In this document: piece after piece, positions 17,052-25,531 of the stretch | How positions within the stretch are numbered: the stretch's first letter is position 1 | Layout of the letters: each line of letters begins with the position of its first letter | The notes under the pieces: generated by a model | The model's input: only the letters and a program-made list of their open reading frames with translations | What the model was told of the DNA's origin: nothing | The model's database searches: none | Translations under genes and position numbers: made by a program | Assembly: GCA_035515475.1 (NCBI GenBank) | Contig: DATJBF010000016.1 | Span: 1-61,607 of the forward strand | Direction of reading: 5' to 3' | Length of the DNA: 61,607 nucleotides | Source of the DNA: DATJBF01 sp035515475 | Lineage (GTDB): Bacteria > Verrucomicrobiota > Verrucomicrobiia > Palsa-1439

Positions 17052-18080
17052 TCAGCCCGCATTCCGCACCTGCTCGGTGATTTCCATCGCGACTTCGAGG
17101 GCCTGCTTGGCGGCTTCGCCCGTGACCAGTGGTTCGCGGTGTTGGCTCACCGAGTCGAGAAAGTGCTGGAGTTCGAGCTTGAGCGGTTCGTCGCGTTCGA
17201 TCGGCAGCGGTTCGCGGACGATCTTCCGGCCCGCGAATTCACTGACGATGCTGGCGTGTTTGCCGGCCAACAGCTTCTTGAGCAGGCCCGATTCCTGCGC
17301 GTCCTCGCTGGCCACCCGGTACAACTCGCCGACCTGGTTCATGTAATCGAGCGAGATGTACGCCGCGCCGTGGCCGGTCCGGCCGAAAATCCGAATCTTG
17401 CGCATCCGTTCGGCCGACACGCGGCTGGCGGTGATGTTGGCAACGCAGCCGTTGGCGAACTTGAGCCGCGCGTTGGCGATGTCCTCGCTCTCGCTGAGCA
17501 CGGGAATGCCGACGGCGTCCACTTTGGCGAGTTTCGATTTGACCAGCGACAGCACGACGTCGAGATCGTGGATCATCAGGTCGAGCACGACGCCGATGTC
17601 GGTCGACCGGCCCGGGTACGGCGAGAGGCGATGCACCTCAATGAACCGCGCTTCCTCCAAGACCTCGTTGAGGTAGCGCATCACGGGATTGAATCGCTCG
17701 ACGTGGCCGACCTGCAGCACGCACTTGTTCTGGCGGGCCAACGTCACCAGTTCCCCGGCCTCGCGAAGACTGTCGGCAATCGGCTTTTCGATGAGGACAT
17801 GTTTGCCGCGCTCCAGAAACATCCGCGCCACCTCGTAATGCGTGTCGGTAGGCGTGGCCACGCTCACCGCATCCACAAACCTCGTCATCTCCTGCACGCT
17901 CTCGAACGTGCCCCCGCCATATTTCTCGGCCATGGCGCGCACCTTGATGTTGTCCGTATCATGGATGCCGACGAATTGGTACTGGCCGGCGTTTCGCTTG
18001 GCCAATTCCGAGTAAATCCGGGCGTGGTGCGAGCCGAGGGACCCGACACCCACCACCCCCACGCGGATGAGATTGCTCAT
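17052..18080 (-). CDS. Gfo/Idh/MocA-family NAD(P)-dependent oxidoreductase, lipid-A cluster
   Basis: 342 residues. An N-terminal Rossmann domain (IRVGVVGVGSLGSHHARIY) carries the family EKPIA motif (HVLIEKPIAD). The C-terminal alpha/beta domain includes VVLDLMIHDLDVVLSLV, where the His and Asp are typical catalytic or structural residues. Its position between lpxI and lpxB is meaningful. In some bacteria a Gfo/Idh enzyme here (GnnA) oxidises UDP-GlcNAc at C3 to make an amide-linked lipid A precursor. No GnnB-type aminotransferase is visible nearby, so that role is only a possibility. The start overlaps the lpxI stop by 4 nt (ATGA), so the three genes form an operon. Confidence 0.8.
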   Translation of the reverse strand: MSNLIRVGVVGVGSLGSHHARIYSELAKRNAGQYQFVGIHDTDNIKVRAMAEKYGGGTFESVQEMTRFVDAVSVATPTDTHYEVARMFLERGKHVLIEKPIADSLREAGELVTLARQNKCVLQVGHVERFNPVMRYLNEVLEEARFIEVHRLSPYPGRSTDIGVVLDLMIHDLDVVLSLVKSKLAKVDAVGIPVLSESEDIANARLKFANGCVANITASRVSAERMRKIRIFGRTGHGAAYISLDYMNQVGELYRVASEDAQESGLLKKLLAGKHASIVSEFAGRKIVREPLPIERDEPLKLELQHFLDSVSQHREPLVTGEAAKQALEVAMEITEQVRNAG

Positions 18081-18892
18081 GGTGCCACCGCCGTGATGCA
18101 CAGGCCGCGTTTGTCGGCTGCCTCCACCAAGGCGCCCCGGTTCAGGAGCAGCGCGCGGCCGGCCTCGATCGCCAGCACGGCAACGTGGCCCGCGAGACAC
18201 GATTCGATCGTCTGCTGGCCAACGCACGGGATGTCGAAGCGAAAATCCTGGTTGGGTTTGCTCACCTTCACGACCACGGCGCCACCCGCCTCGCCTGCCA
18301 GCGCACCGCCGCGGCGTATCGATTCGTCCGTACCCTCAAACCCCTCGACCGCGAGCACCGTGCCATTCTTCACCACGACGGTTTGACCGATGTCGAGCGC
18401 GCTCACGGCCTTGGCGATTTTCAATCCGAACGCGACGTCCTCCTGCTGCTCCGTGCTCGGTTGGCGACGCGTGAGCGGGCCCGGTTCCGGCACCGCGTCG
18501 CCGAGAAACGGCCGGGGATCGAGCAGTTCCACTCCGTCCTTCGCCATCTCGGAGGCAATGGCGCCAAAAATGGTTTCGGCGTTGCGTTGCTTGAGCCGCA
18601 GGGCGACGGCGGTCATCCGCAAGTCGAGACGCAGGTTCTTGAACAGGTTCGCCGGCGCAATACCGCCCGCCATGACCGCCTGTTTCACGCCGCGCGACGT
18701 GAACACGTCGATCAGTTTGCCGAGTTGGCCGAGCTTGACCCACTCGATCTCGTCCACGACGTCGCCGACCTCGGGTCTCGTTTCGCCGTCAAACCCCGCG
18801 GCGACGAGACGGCCGACGCCCTGCTGCCGGGCCGCGCGGGCCAAGACCAGAGGGAACTCGCCGTTGCCTGCAATGATGCCGAGCGGTTCCAT
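18077..18892 (-). CDS. lpxI: UDP-2,3-diacylglucosamine pyrophosphatase, LpxI type
   Basis: 271 residues of the DUF1009/LpxI family, which hydrolyses UDP-2,3-diacylglucosamine to lipid X and UMP and replaces LpxH in many bacteria. Visible conserved parts are the start LGIIAGNGEFPLVLARAA, AVMAGGIAPANLFKNLRLD, GVELLDPRPFLGD, and the C-terminal region FRFDIPCVGQQTIE followed by RALLLNRGALVEAAD. The Asp in the DIPCVGQ element belongs to the conserved catalytic region. Gene order lpxI, oxidoreductase, lpxB supports the call. Confidence 0.93.
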   Translation of the reverse strand: MEPLGIIAGNGEFPLVLARAARQQGVGRLVAAGFDGETRPEVGDVVDEIEWVKLGQLGKLIDVFTSRGVKQAVMAGGIAPANLFKNLRLDLRMTAVALRLKQRNAETIFGAIASEMAKDGVELLDPRPFLGDAVPEPGPLTRRQPSTEQQEDVAFGLKIAKAVSALDIGQTVVVKNGTVLAVEGFEGTDESIRRGGALAGEAGGAVVVKVSKPNQDFRFDIPCVGQQTIESCLAGHVAVLAIEAGRALLLNRGALVEAADKRGLCITAVAP

Positions 18893-18991
18893 CGCTATTC
18901 CTCACCGGGCACCCAGCATGGCAACGGAGCGGCCAACTGGCAAGCAATTAGAGTGCGCCGAAAACTGCGGACGACGCAAACCCGGTTCGCG

Positions 18992-20509
18992 TCACGCCCC
19001 GGCGGGCAGCAATTCGGGCGGGGTGGATTGCCGCAGCGCCCGCCAGGAGCTTTGCAGCAGCGACATGAGGGCGACGTACAGGAAGCCGCCCTGGAACACC
19101 ATCACGAACGGAGCCAGGCTCCACTGCCTTTGGTCGATCGCCAGGACGAGGACATAGCTGAAGTAGACGCCAAACCCCAACTCGATATAGGGAATCAGGC
19201 CGCGCAACGCCCGGTACTTGTTGCCCGACAGGAATTCGTGGCCGCGCGCCACGCCGTATTTCGGGGTGCGGATAAACTCGCTGTGATGGTTGAAGACCGC
19301 TTCGAGCACGGCCCGCGCATTGTTGATTGACAAACCCACCCCCACCGCCATCAACACGGGCAGATACAGCAACCGTTTCCACCACTGGGCATGAAGCTCG
19401 CGTTGGGCGCAGAAGTAAAACAGGCTGATCGAGACCGACGCCGCGACGAACAGCGGCGCATCCACCAGCAGCAGTTTTGTCCACGGATTACCGCCCGAGG
19501 CCTGATACGTGCCGGCCGAGGCGGACGAGTGGAAACAGGCGCACAACACCAGCAACATGACGTAACCGAAATTGCTCGTGAGATGCACCGTACCTTCGAA
19601 CTTGATTTTGAGCGGCAGGTCACTGCGCCACAGCGATGGCAACATCTTCTTGCACGTCTGGATCGAGCCTTTTGCCCAGCGGTGTTGCTGCGACTTGAAG
19701 GCGTTCATCTCCACGGGCAACTCCGCCGGCGTCACAATCTCCGGCAAGAACAGGAACCGCCAGCCCTTGATCTGCGCGCGGTAGCTCAGGTCGAGGTCCT
19801 CGGCCAAGGTGTCGTGATGCCAACCGCCCGCGGCTTCGATGCAACTGCGGCGCCAGATGCCCGCCGTACCGTTGAAATTGAAAAACCGACCCGAGCGGGC
19901 GCGCGCCGTCTGCTCGATCAGGAAATGACCATCCAACAACATTGACTGAATCTTGGTCAGCAACGAATACTGCTCATTCAGATGGCCCCACCGGGTTTGA
20001 ATCATGCCGATGTTCGGGTCGGCAAAGAAATGGATGGTCTTCTGCAGCAAGTCGGCCTGCGGAACGAAGTCGGCATCGAAAATCGCAATAAACTCACCAG
20101 CGGCCTGATGCAGGCCGTTCTCCAACGCGCCCGCCTTGTAACCGAACCGATTGGCCCGGTGGATGTGATGGACCGCAAAACCGAGTTGGCGCAAGGCCGC
20201 GGCCTTCCGCGCCACAATCTGCGTCGTCTCGTCCGTCGAATCGTCCAGGACCTGTACCTCCAGCTTGTCCTTGGGATAGTCCAGCGCCGCCACCGCGTCG
20301 AGCAAACGGTCGGCCACGTACATCTCGTTGTACAGCGGCAACTGCACCGTTACCTTGGGAAGCTCGGGGAGACAGCGCGCCGGTTTCAAAACCTCCTTCC
20401 GGTGCCGCAAATAAAGGTAAATCATCCAGTAACGATGAACACCGTAACAGGACAAGGCCACCAGCATCGTGAAATAGAGTCCAGCGCCAATCCAGTGAAG
20501 CGTCTCCAT
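18992..20509 (-). CDS. Processive family 2 glycosyltransferase (cellulose/glucomannan synthase-like)
   Basis: 505-residue membrane GT2 enzyme. One membrane helix leads (about 5-30). The catalytic domain has LPLYNE, DDSTDE with Asp89/90, FDADFVP with Asp145/147, AEDLD (236-240) and QQHRW (274-278), the D, DxD, TED-like and QxxRW set of processive polymer synthases. Four or so membrane helices follow (about 310-490). It resembles bacterial CslA-like synthases making beta-linked exopolysaccharide; the sugar is unknown. No PilZ domain or BcsB partner is seen. AGGAGG lies only 2 nt from the ATG, unusually close, so the start is uncertain. Confidence 0.88.
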   Translation of the reverse strand: METLHWIGAGLYFTMLVALSCYGVHRYWMIYLYLRHRKEVLKPARCLPELPKVTVQLPLYNEMYVADRLLDAVAALDYPKDKLEVQVLDDSTDETTQIVARKAAALRQLGFAVHHIHRANRFGYKAGALENGLHQAAGEFIAIFDADFVPQADLLQKTIHFFADPNIGMIQTRWGHLNEQYSLLTKIQSMLLDGHFLIEQTARARSGRFFNFNGTAGIWRRSCIEAAGGWHHDTLAEDLDLSYRAQIKGWRFLFLPEIVTPAELPVEMNAFKSQQHRWAKGSIQTCKKMLPSLWRSDLPLKIKFEGTVHLTSNFGYVMLLVLCACFHSSASAGTYQASGGNPWTKLLLVDAPLFVAASVSISLFYFCAQRELHAQWWKRLLYLPVLMAVGVGLSINNARAVLEAVFNHHSEFIRTPKYGVARGHEFLSGNKYRALRGLIPYIELGFGVYFSYVLVLAIDQRQWSLAPFVMVFQGGFLYVALMSLLQSSWRALRQSTPPELLPAGA

Positions 20510-20673
20510 AACCTCCTGATCGTATCAATCCGACCGCGAACATCGCCGCCACCCCTTGGTCCGAGGCGGCCCCGCCGTCTTAGAAATCTACCTTGACCGA
20601 CCTTCTGCCGTGAGTCATGCTCCCTCAAGTCAAATGATGGCATAGCGCAACGCGGAAGCAAGCTAAAAACCGA

Positions 20674-21171
20674 ATGCCGAAATCCGCTCCCTCCAAGGTG
20701 TTAACACTGAAACAAGCCGCCCGCTGGGCGGCGGCGACGCGTCGGGCTGGCCAACGCATCGTCGCCACCAACGGATGCTTCGATCTCCTTCATTTTGGTC
20801 ACGTCAGCTACCTCCAGCGCGCCAAGAAACTCGGTGACCTCTTGATCGTCGGTCTCAACGGCGACCAGTCCGTCCGCCAACTCAAAGGTCCGCACCGTCC
20901 ACTGGCTCCGCAACAGCAACGCGCGGCGGTGCTGGCGGCCCTGGCTTGCGTGGACGCAGTCGTCATTTTCCCCCAAGTCCGCGCTCATCGATTTCTGGCC
21001 GCCGTGCGGCCCGATGTCTACGTCAAGGGAGGCGACTACCGGCCGGAAACCTTGGTGGGACGCGAGCGCGCCGTGCTCACCGCCGTCGGCTCCAAAATTC
21101 GGATCCTGCCATTCGTGAAAGGGTTCTCCACGACGCGGCTCATTCAAAAGATCCGCCAAACCGGGTACTGA
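20674..21171 (+). CDS. rfaE2: D-glycero-beta-D-manno-heptose 1-phosphate adenylyltransferase (RfaE domain II / HldE C-terminal type)
   Basis: 165-residue cytidylyltransferase-fold enzyme activating heptose 1-phosphate with ATP for LPS core synthesis. Features are the nucleotide-binding VATNGCFDLLHFGHVSYLQRA (HxGH at residues 40-43), GLNGDQSVRQLKG, FLAAVRPDVYVKGGDY and the C-terminal GFSTTRLIQKI. In some bacteria this domain is fused to the HldE kinase; here it stands alone, so the kinase (RfaE1) must lie elsewhere. The stop codon is 1 nt before the next gene's GTG. The neighbouring lipid A genes fit an envelope role. Confidence 0.9.
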   Translation: MPKSAPSKVLTLKQAARWAAATRRAGQRIVATNGCFDLLHFGHVSYLQRAKKLGDLLIVGLNGDQSVRQLKGPHRPLAPQQQRAAVLAALACVDAVVIFPQVRAHRFLAAVRPDVYVKGGDYRPETLVGRERAVLTAVGSKIRILPFVKGFSTTRLIQKIRQTGY

Positions 21172-21172
21172 C

Positions 21173-21562
21173 GTGTCGGGCCGATCCGCAGGGTTGGCAA
21201 CGCTGCTCCTCATCGCCGCTTGCGCGTCGCCCCGCGAGAGGGCATTCCAGGCCGCGCTGAAGGATTACAACCGAATGAACCGAGCCGCGGTTGAGTTTGC
21301 CCGTGACGAGGTCAAACAACTCGTCGCCGCCACGCAGGCGTTTCAGGCAACCGACGAACGCTGGCCGCAAACGTTCGAGGAACTGGCCCAGTTTGCGTTC
21401 TCGAACAAGCTCGCGCTCGATCCGGCCGCGTTCAACGATGTCGCGTTCGCCGCGCTTCCAAACAACACCGTGCAAGTGCATTACGATGTCAACTGCGCCC
21501 GCTTCAACACGCCCCAATGCAAGTTCACCCAATCCGGTTCCGTGAACGTGAAAGCGAAGTGA
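21173..21562 (+). CDS. Small predicted lipoprotein
   Basis: 129 residues starting at a GTG directly after the rfaE2 stop. The signal LATLLLIAAC provides a lipobox with Cys at about residue 17. The mature part is helical at first (AFQAALKDYNRMNRAAVEF), then includes WPQTFEELAQFA and a C-terminal part with two cysteines (VNCARFNTPQCKF) that might form a disulfide. This is reminiscent of type II secretion pseudopilin-like soluble domains, but there is no prepilin motif. Function is unknown; it is probably co-transcribed with rfaE2. Confidence 0.6.
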   Translation: MSGRSAGLATLLLIAACASPRERAFQAALKDYNRMNRAAVEFARDEVKQLVAATQAFQATDERWPQTFEELAQFAFSNKLALDPAAFNDVAFAALPNNTVQVHYDVNCARFNTPQCKFTQSGSVNVKAK

Positions 21563-21565
21563 TGG

Positions 21566-21641
21566 CGCGCGCACTTTTTGTGCGCGGGTCTTCCGACCGC
21601 GCCAGCCTCCGCGGCGAGGTCGGGAGACCTCCGCCGAACCC
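21566..21641. repeat. Hairpin and dispersed inverted repeat downstream of the 21173 lipoprotein
   Basis: A hairpin with arms CGCGCAC and GTGCGCG around a T5 loop is followed by a second inverted repeat, GGTCTTCCGACC with GGTCGGGAGACC. The latter resembles dispersed palindromes. Nothing codes here. Confidence 0.5.
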
Positions 21642-21693
21642 AGCAATCGTCAGATTTGCATTCCGACGAGAATTCGGTAGATTCCGGCGCGCC

Positions 21694-22035
21694 ATGATAC
21701 GAATCCTGGCCATCGCCTTTGCCGCTGCGCTGGTGGTCGGCTGTGCGACGCCTCCCCGGCCGGTTCCGCTGACCCAGGCGGACATCATCTCGATGGTCAA
21801 GGTGGGGGTGCCGGACGAGGAGATCATGCGCCGCATTGACGCTACGGGCACGGTGTTCCGGCTCAGTTCCGACGATGTCATCCGCCTCCGTAACGAAGGC
21901 GTCTCCGACCGCGTCGTCAACTACATGCTCGACACCTACACCCGGGCCGTGGCCGCCGAACAACGCCGGCAAGATGCGTCCTTCTACGATTTCCACTACG
22001 GGTTCTATTACGGCCGCCCGTGGCACCGGTGGTAG
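21694..22035 (+). CDS. Small predicted lipoprotein
   Basis: 113 residues with a lipoprotein signal: MIRILAIAFAAALVVGC, Cys at residue 17. A short domain follows, LTQADIISMVKVGVPDEEIM with IRLRNEGVSDRVVNYML. This repeated helix pattern is typical of small proteins that carry two copies of a weak 'VSDxVIxxML' motif. The C-terminus is rich in Tyr, His and Trp (FYDFHYGFYYGRPWHRW), as in many small outer-membrane lipoproteins. The ATG at 21694 begins the signal sequence; the frame is open farther upstream through a repeat region. The role is unknown. Confidence 0.65.
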   Translation: MIRILAIAFAAALVVGCATPPRPVPLTQADIISMVKVGVPDEEIMRRIDATGTVFRLSSDDVIRLRNEGVSDRVVNYMLDTYTRAVAAEQRRQDASFYDFHYGFYYGRPWHRW

Positions 22036-22053
22036 CGGTCCGATCGCCGGCGA

Positions 22054-23544
22054 CTAGGTAACCAACTCGGCCGACGGTTCCGGCGCGCTCTGCCGTTCGA
22101 CCTCGATGATGTAGCGCCGCGTGGCCGCGGGCAATTCGTGCCAAATCATCAGGGCAATCGCCCCGCCCAGAATCGCGAACGGCATCAGGAACACCGGCCA
22201 CCACAGCCAATTCCGCGTCGTGATATAGCCGAGGCAAACGGATTGCAGTCCGCTGCCCAAATACGCAAACGCGTCCACAATTCCCGAACACGTCGCGGTC
22301 GCCTTCCGCCCGCCGAAATCCGTCGCCGCCGTGCCCGACATCAGGGAGGTGATCCCGATCGCCGCCATGACAATGAACAGCCCGGCCGTGCCGGCAATCC
22401 ACGGCGCCGAGAAAAGAAACGCTGCCATCAGCCCCGCCATCAACAACACCACGCCACACAACAGCGCCGCCGGCGGGCCGCGGCGTGACTGGAACATCTT
22501 GTCCGAGATCAGTCCACCCACAAACCCTCCGACGATTCCGAACACGCAAATCAGCAGGCCCCAATGACTCAGGAAGAAGCCCGCGCCGGGTTGTTTGACT
22601 TCGTGGGCGAAAATGAAATACCACTGCGTAATCCCATTGCGAAACACGCCCGAGGTCAATTCCACGACTGCGATCAACAGCATCAGGGGACTTGTGAAAA
22701 CCTTCCTGAGCAGGTCCATCGTGGTAAAGTTCACGTGCATCTGGCCCGAGGACGCGTCGCACGTGTCAAACGGCGCGAACCCGGCCTCTTCCGGCGTATC
22801 CTTGATCAACCACCAATCGATCAGCGCCCAGACCACCACGATGGCCGCCGGTATGAAGAAGACCGCCCAGGTGGCGTCCACCGGTTTTGTCTCCAGCGCA
22901 AACATCCGTTGGATGAACCCTTGGAACCAACCCAACTGGCCGTGCGGGTTGGCCCGGGTCATGTCAACGATGGCCTGTCCCCAGTCAAACGCGAAATAGG
23001 CGCCGACCGAAATGAAGGTGCCAAAAATCGCTCCAAAGATGCCCCGTTCGCGGACGTGGAACCAATACGCCTTGACCTTGATGATGGAGACCGCACCGTA
23101 ACTTTGGAAATACATGTTCAGCGAGTAGATCGCCGAAAACGCCACGACCAGATTGAGCTTCAGCCGGCCCGTCACCAGAAAAAAGGTCAACACACCCAAC
23201 AGAACGTTGGCGCAGGCGGACCCGAACGCGGCGATGATGATCCCTTTCTTGCCGCCGATCTTGTCGACCAGCGGGCCGTTGACCAGAAACGACAGCGCAT
23301 ACGTCACGGTGCCGGCGGCAAAGATCAGTCCGAAATCCTCCTTGGACATCATGGCGCCCAGCGCGTTCTTGGCGACGTTCAGGTTGTAACGTCCCATGTA
23401 CAGGAATGCGTAGGTCAGGGCGAGGGGGAACCAGTTGACGAACCGCCGCAGCATGTACCACCGGCTGTGGTTCAGCGGATTGTTGCGAAAGTACAAGCCG
23501 ACAACCGCCGCCAGGCAAACGCCGACTAGAAGAATGGGAACCAT
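22054..23544 (-). CDS. MFS transporter, organophosphate:phosphate antiporter (GlpT/UhpT-like)
   Basis: 496-residue inner-membrane transporter with about 12 helices. MGRYNLNVAKNALG near residue 55 and GPLVDKIGGKKGIIIA (the MFS motif A loop) match the OPA family, which exchanges sugar phosphates or glycerol 3-phosphate for phosphate. A cytoplasmic loop near the middle contains EEAGFAPFDTCDASSGQ. The ATG at 23544 starts the first hydrophobic segment (MVPILLVGVCLAAVVGLYF); upstream codons are not membrane-like. The substrate cannot be fixed. The gene converges with the small lipoprotein gene on the other strand. Confidence 0.8.
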   Translation of the reverse strand: MVPILLVGVCLAAVVGLYFRNNPLNHSRWYMLRRFVNWFPLALTYAFLYMGRYNLNVAKNALGAMMSKEDFGLIFAAGTVTYALSFLVNGPLVDKIGGKKGIIIAAFGSACANVLLGVLTFFLVTGRLKLNLVVAFSAIYSLNMYFQSYGAVSIIKVKAYWFHVRERGIFGAIFGTFISVGAYFAFDWGQAIVDMTRANPHGQLGWFQGFIQRMFALETKPVDATWAVFFIPAAIVVVWALIDWWLIKDTPEEAGFAPFDTCDASSGQMHVNFTTMDLLRKVFTSPLMLLIAVVELTSGVFRNGITQWYFIFAHEVKQPGAGFFLSHWGLLICVFGIVGGFVGGLISDKMFQSRRGPPAALLCGVVLLMAGLMAAFLFSAPWIAGTAGLFIVMAAIGITSLMSGTAATDFGGRKATATCSGIVDAFAYLGSGLQSVCLGYITTRNWLWWPVFLMPFAILGGAIALMIWHELPAATRRYIIEVERQSAPEPSAELVT

Positions 23545-23732
23545 AGACCTCTGTTGCCGCCAACCCGCCCCGGCGGCTCGCACGCCTCCCACACGAACCA
23601 ATACGAATACAAGCTAAGAATTGCCCGTGTCAATCGCGTTACGGTCATGTGACGAATTCATGACAAGAGCACGCCGTCAAGGGGTTGCTCTGCGCGCTTG
23701 TGTTTTAGCAGGGGTTCGTTTAGAAACGCCCC

Positions 23733-24356
23733 GTGACTAGCAGTGATTTTCGCATCGGAGTCCTCGGTTCGGGAACCGGCTCCAATTGCGAAGCGATCCT
23801 GCAGGCGTGCGCCAGCGGGAGAATTCCCGGCGAGGTCGCCGTGGTCCTGAGCGACGTGGCGGACGCTCTCGTTTTGAACCGGGCCCGCCAGCACGGCGTC
23901 AAAGCCGAATTCATCGGGCCGAGCCGGTTCAAAACGAAGTTGGAACCGGAATTGGAAGAGCGGATGGTCCACGCGCTTCTCGATGCGGACGTGCAGTTTG
24001 TGGCACTGGCAGGTTACATGCGGGTGGTGAAATCGCCGATGCTGCGCGCGTTTGCGGGCCGCATGATGAACGTCCATCCGTCGTTGTTGCCCGCGTTTCC
24101 CGGTCTCCGGGCCTGGGAACAGGCGTTACGGCACGGCGTGAAGGTCACCGGCTGCACGGTGCATTTCGTGGATGAAGGCGTCGATGCCGGGCCGATTGTC
24201 ATGCAACAGCCGGTGCCGGTGTTCGCCAACGATACGCCGGCGTCGTTGCACCAGCGGATTCAGTTGGCCGAACATCAGATCTATCCGGAGGCGATCCGGC
24301 TGTTCGCCCAGGGCAAGCTGAAGATCGAGGGGCGGACGGTCAGGACCTGGGAGTGA
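23733..24356 (+). CDS. purN: Phosphoribosylglycinamide formyltransferase
   Basis: Transfers the formyl group of 10-formyltetrahydrofolate to GAR in purine synthesis. In the 207-residue protein the formyl-transferase fold shows IGVLGSGTGSNCEAIL for phosphate binding, and the catalytic Asn113 and His115 in NVHPSLLPAFPG. Asp151 lies in VDEGVDAGPI. The start is GTG at 23733, where similarity begins. It stands alone, followed by hisG after 129 bp. The sequence is standard, with no visible lesions. Confidence 0.93.
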   Translation: MTSSDFRIGVLGSGTGSNCEAILQACASGRIPGEVAVVLSDVADALVLNRARQHGVKAEFIGPSRFKTKLEPELEERMVHALLDADVQFVALAGYMRVVKSPMLRAFAGRMMNVHPSLLPAFPGLRAWEQALRHGVKVTGCTVHFVDEGVDAGPIVMQQPVPVFANDTPASLHQRIQLAEHQIYPEAIRLFAQGKLKIEGRTVRTWE

Positions 24357-24485
24357 CGACGCATTGAGATGGACGCGAACCGGCGGCGGTGAGAGCCGGG
24401 CGCCGATGGGTCATCCGGCCCGTCGAGCGCGTCGTCGACAGCAAACGAACCGACTCGCGCAAGCGAGCGAACGAGCAATTGAGAT

Positions 24486-25376
24486 ATGAGTGACAAGACA
24501 GCCAAACGAGTGTTGCGATTCGGATTGCCCAAGGGCAGCCTCCAGGAATCGACCTTCGCCCTAATGGCGAAGGCGGGCTGGAAAGTGTCCACCAGCAGCC
24601 GCAGTTACGTGCCGCGGACGGAGGACGCCGAGCTGGAGTTGCGGCTCATCCGCGCCCAGGAGATCAGCCGGTACGTCGAGCACGGCTTTCTCGACGCGGG
24701 GTTGACCGGCGCCGACTGGATCGCCGAGAACGACAGCGACGTGCAGGTGGTGGGCGAGATCGCCTACAGCAAACAGACGACCAACCCCGCGCGCTGGGTC
24801 CTGGCTGTGCCGAACGATTCTTCCATCCACTCGGTGAAGGATTTGCAGGGCAAACGCATCGCGACCGAGTTGGTCGAAATGACGCGGCGCTGGTTGACCA
24901 AGAACGGCGTGACGGCCGACGTCGAGTTTTCCTGGGGGGCGACGGAAGTGAAAGCCCCCGAGTTGGTGGACGCGATCGTCGAGTTGACGGAGACCGGGTC
25001 GTCGCTGAAGGCGAACAACCTGCGGATCGTCGAGACCATCGTGTCGAGCTACCCGCAGTTGGTCGCCAACAAGACGGCGTGGGCCGACAAGTGGAAACGC
25101 AAGAAGATCGAAACGATCGCGCTGATGTTGCGCGGCGCGCTCGCCGCCGAGGAGAAGGTCGGACTGAAGATGAACGTGCCCCGGGCGAAACTGGCCGCGC
25201 TGTTGAAGGAATTGCCCGCCCTGCGCAACCCGACGGTGTCGGCGCTCTCGCGTGAGGATTGGGTGGCGGTGGAAACGATCATCGATGAGAAGGTCGTGCG
25301 CGAGATCATCCCGCAGTTGAAAGACGCCGGCGCCGAGGGTATTATCGAGTACCCGTTGAACAAGGTCATCTACTGA
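24486..25376 (+). CDS. hisG: ATP phosphoribosyltransferase, long form
   Basis: First enzyme of histidine synthesis, joining ATP and PRPP. It has 296 residues, so it is the long HisG(L) form with its own regulatory domain; no HisZ partner is required. Features are LRFGLPKGSLQEST at the N-terminus, GFLDAGLTGADWIAEN, and TELVEMTRRWL. ELTETGSSLKANNL is the PRPP-binding region. The C-terminal ACT-like domain (about 220-296) ends GAEGIIEYPLNKVIY and normally senses histidine. No other his genes are adjacent. Confidence 0.95.
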   Translation: MSDKTAKRVLRFGLPKGSLQESTFALMAKAGWKVSTSSRSYVPRTEDAELELRLIRAQEISRYVEHGFLDAGLTGADWIAENDSDVQVVGEIAYSKQTTNPARWVLAVPNDSSIHSVKDLQGKRIATELVEMTRRWLTKNGVTADVEFSWGATEVKAPELVDAIVELTETGSSLKANNLRIVETIVSSYPQLVANKTAWADKWKRKKIETIALMLRGALAAEEKVGLKMNVPRAKLAALLKELPALRNPTVSALSREDWVAVETIIDEKVVREIIPQLKDAGAEGIIEYPLNKVIY

Positions 25377-25418
25377 ATTTGACCAACAATTGATGCCGGA
25401 ACCAACAAGGAGACCCGC

Positions 25419-25514
25419 ATGGGCTCGCTGAAGAAACGACGCAAGCAGAAGATCAACAGGCACAAGCGCCGCAAGCGCTTGAAAGCGATGCGTCACAAGA
25501 AGCGGAATCGCTAG
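25419..25514 (+). CDS. 31-residue basic ribosomal-type protein (AURKAIP1/COX24-domain)
   Basis: A very small gene with a strong Shine-Dalgarno, AAGGAG (25407-25412), six bases before its ATG. The 31-residue product starts MGSLKKRRKQKINRHKRR and ends MRHKKRNR; more than half of it is Lys and Arg, with several His. This matches the short AURKAIP1/COX24-domain proteins found in Bacteroidota and Verrucomicrobiota, related to a mitochondrial small-subunit ribosomal component. A structural role in the 30S subunit is therefore likely. It sits 42 bp after hisG. I am confident it is a real gene despite its size; its exact ribosomal position is not known from sequence. Confidence 0.85.
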   Translation: MGSLKKRRKQKINRHKRRKRLKAMRHKKRNR

Positions 25515-25531
25515 GAGTCGTCGCAAGGGGC

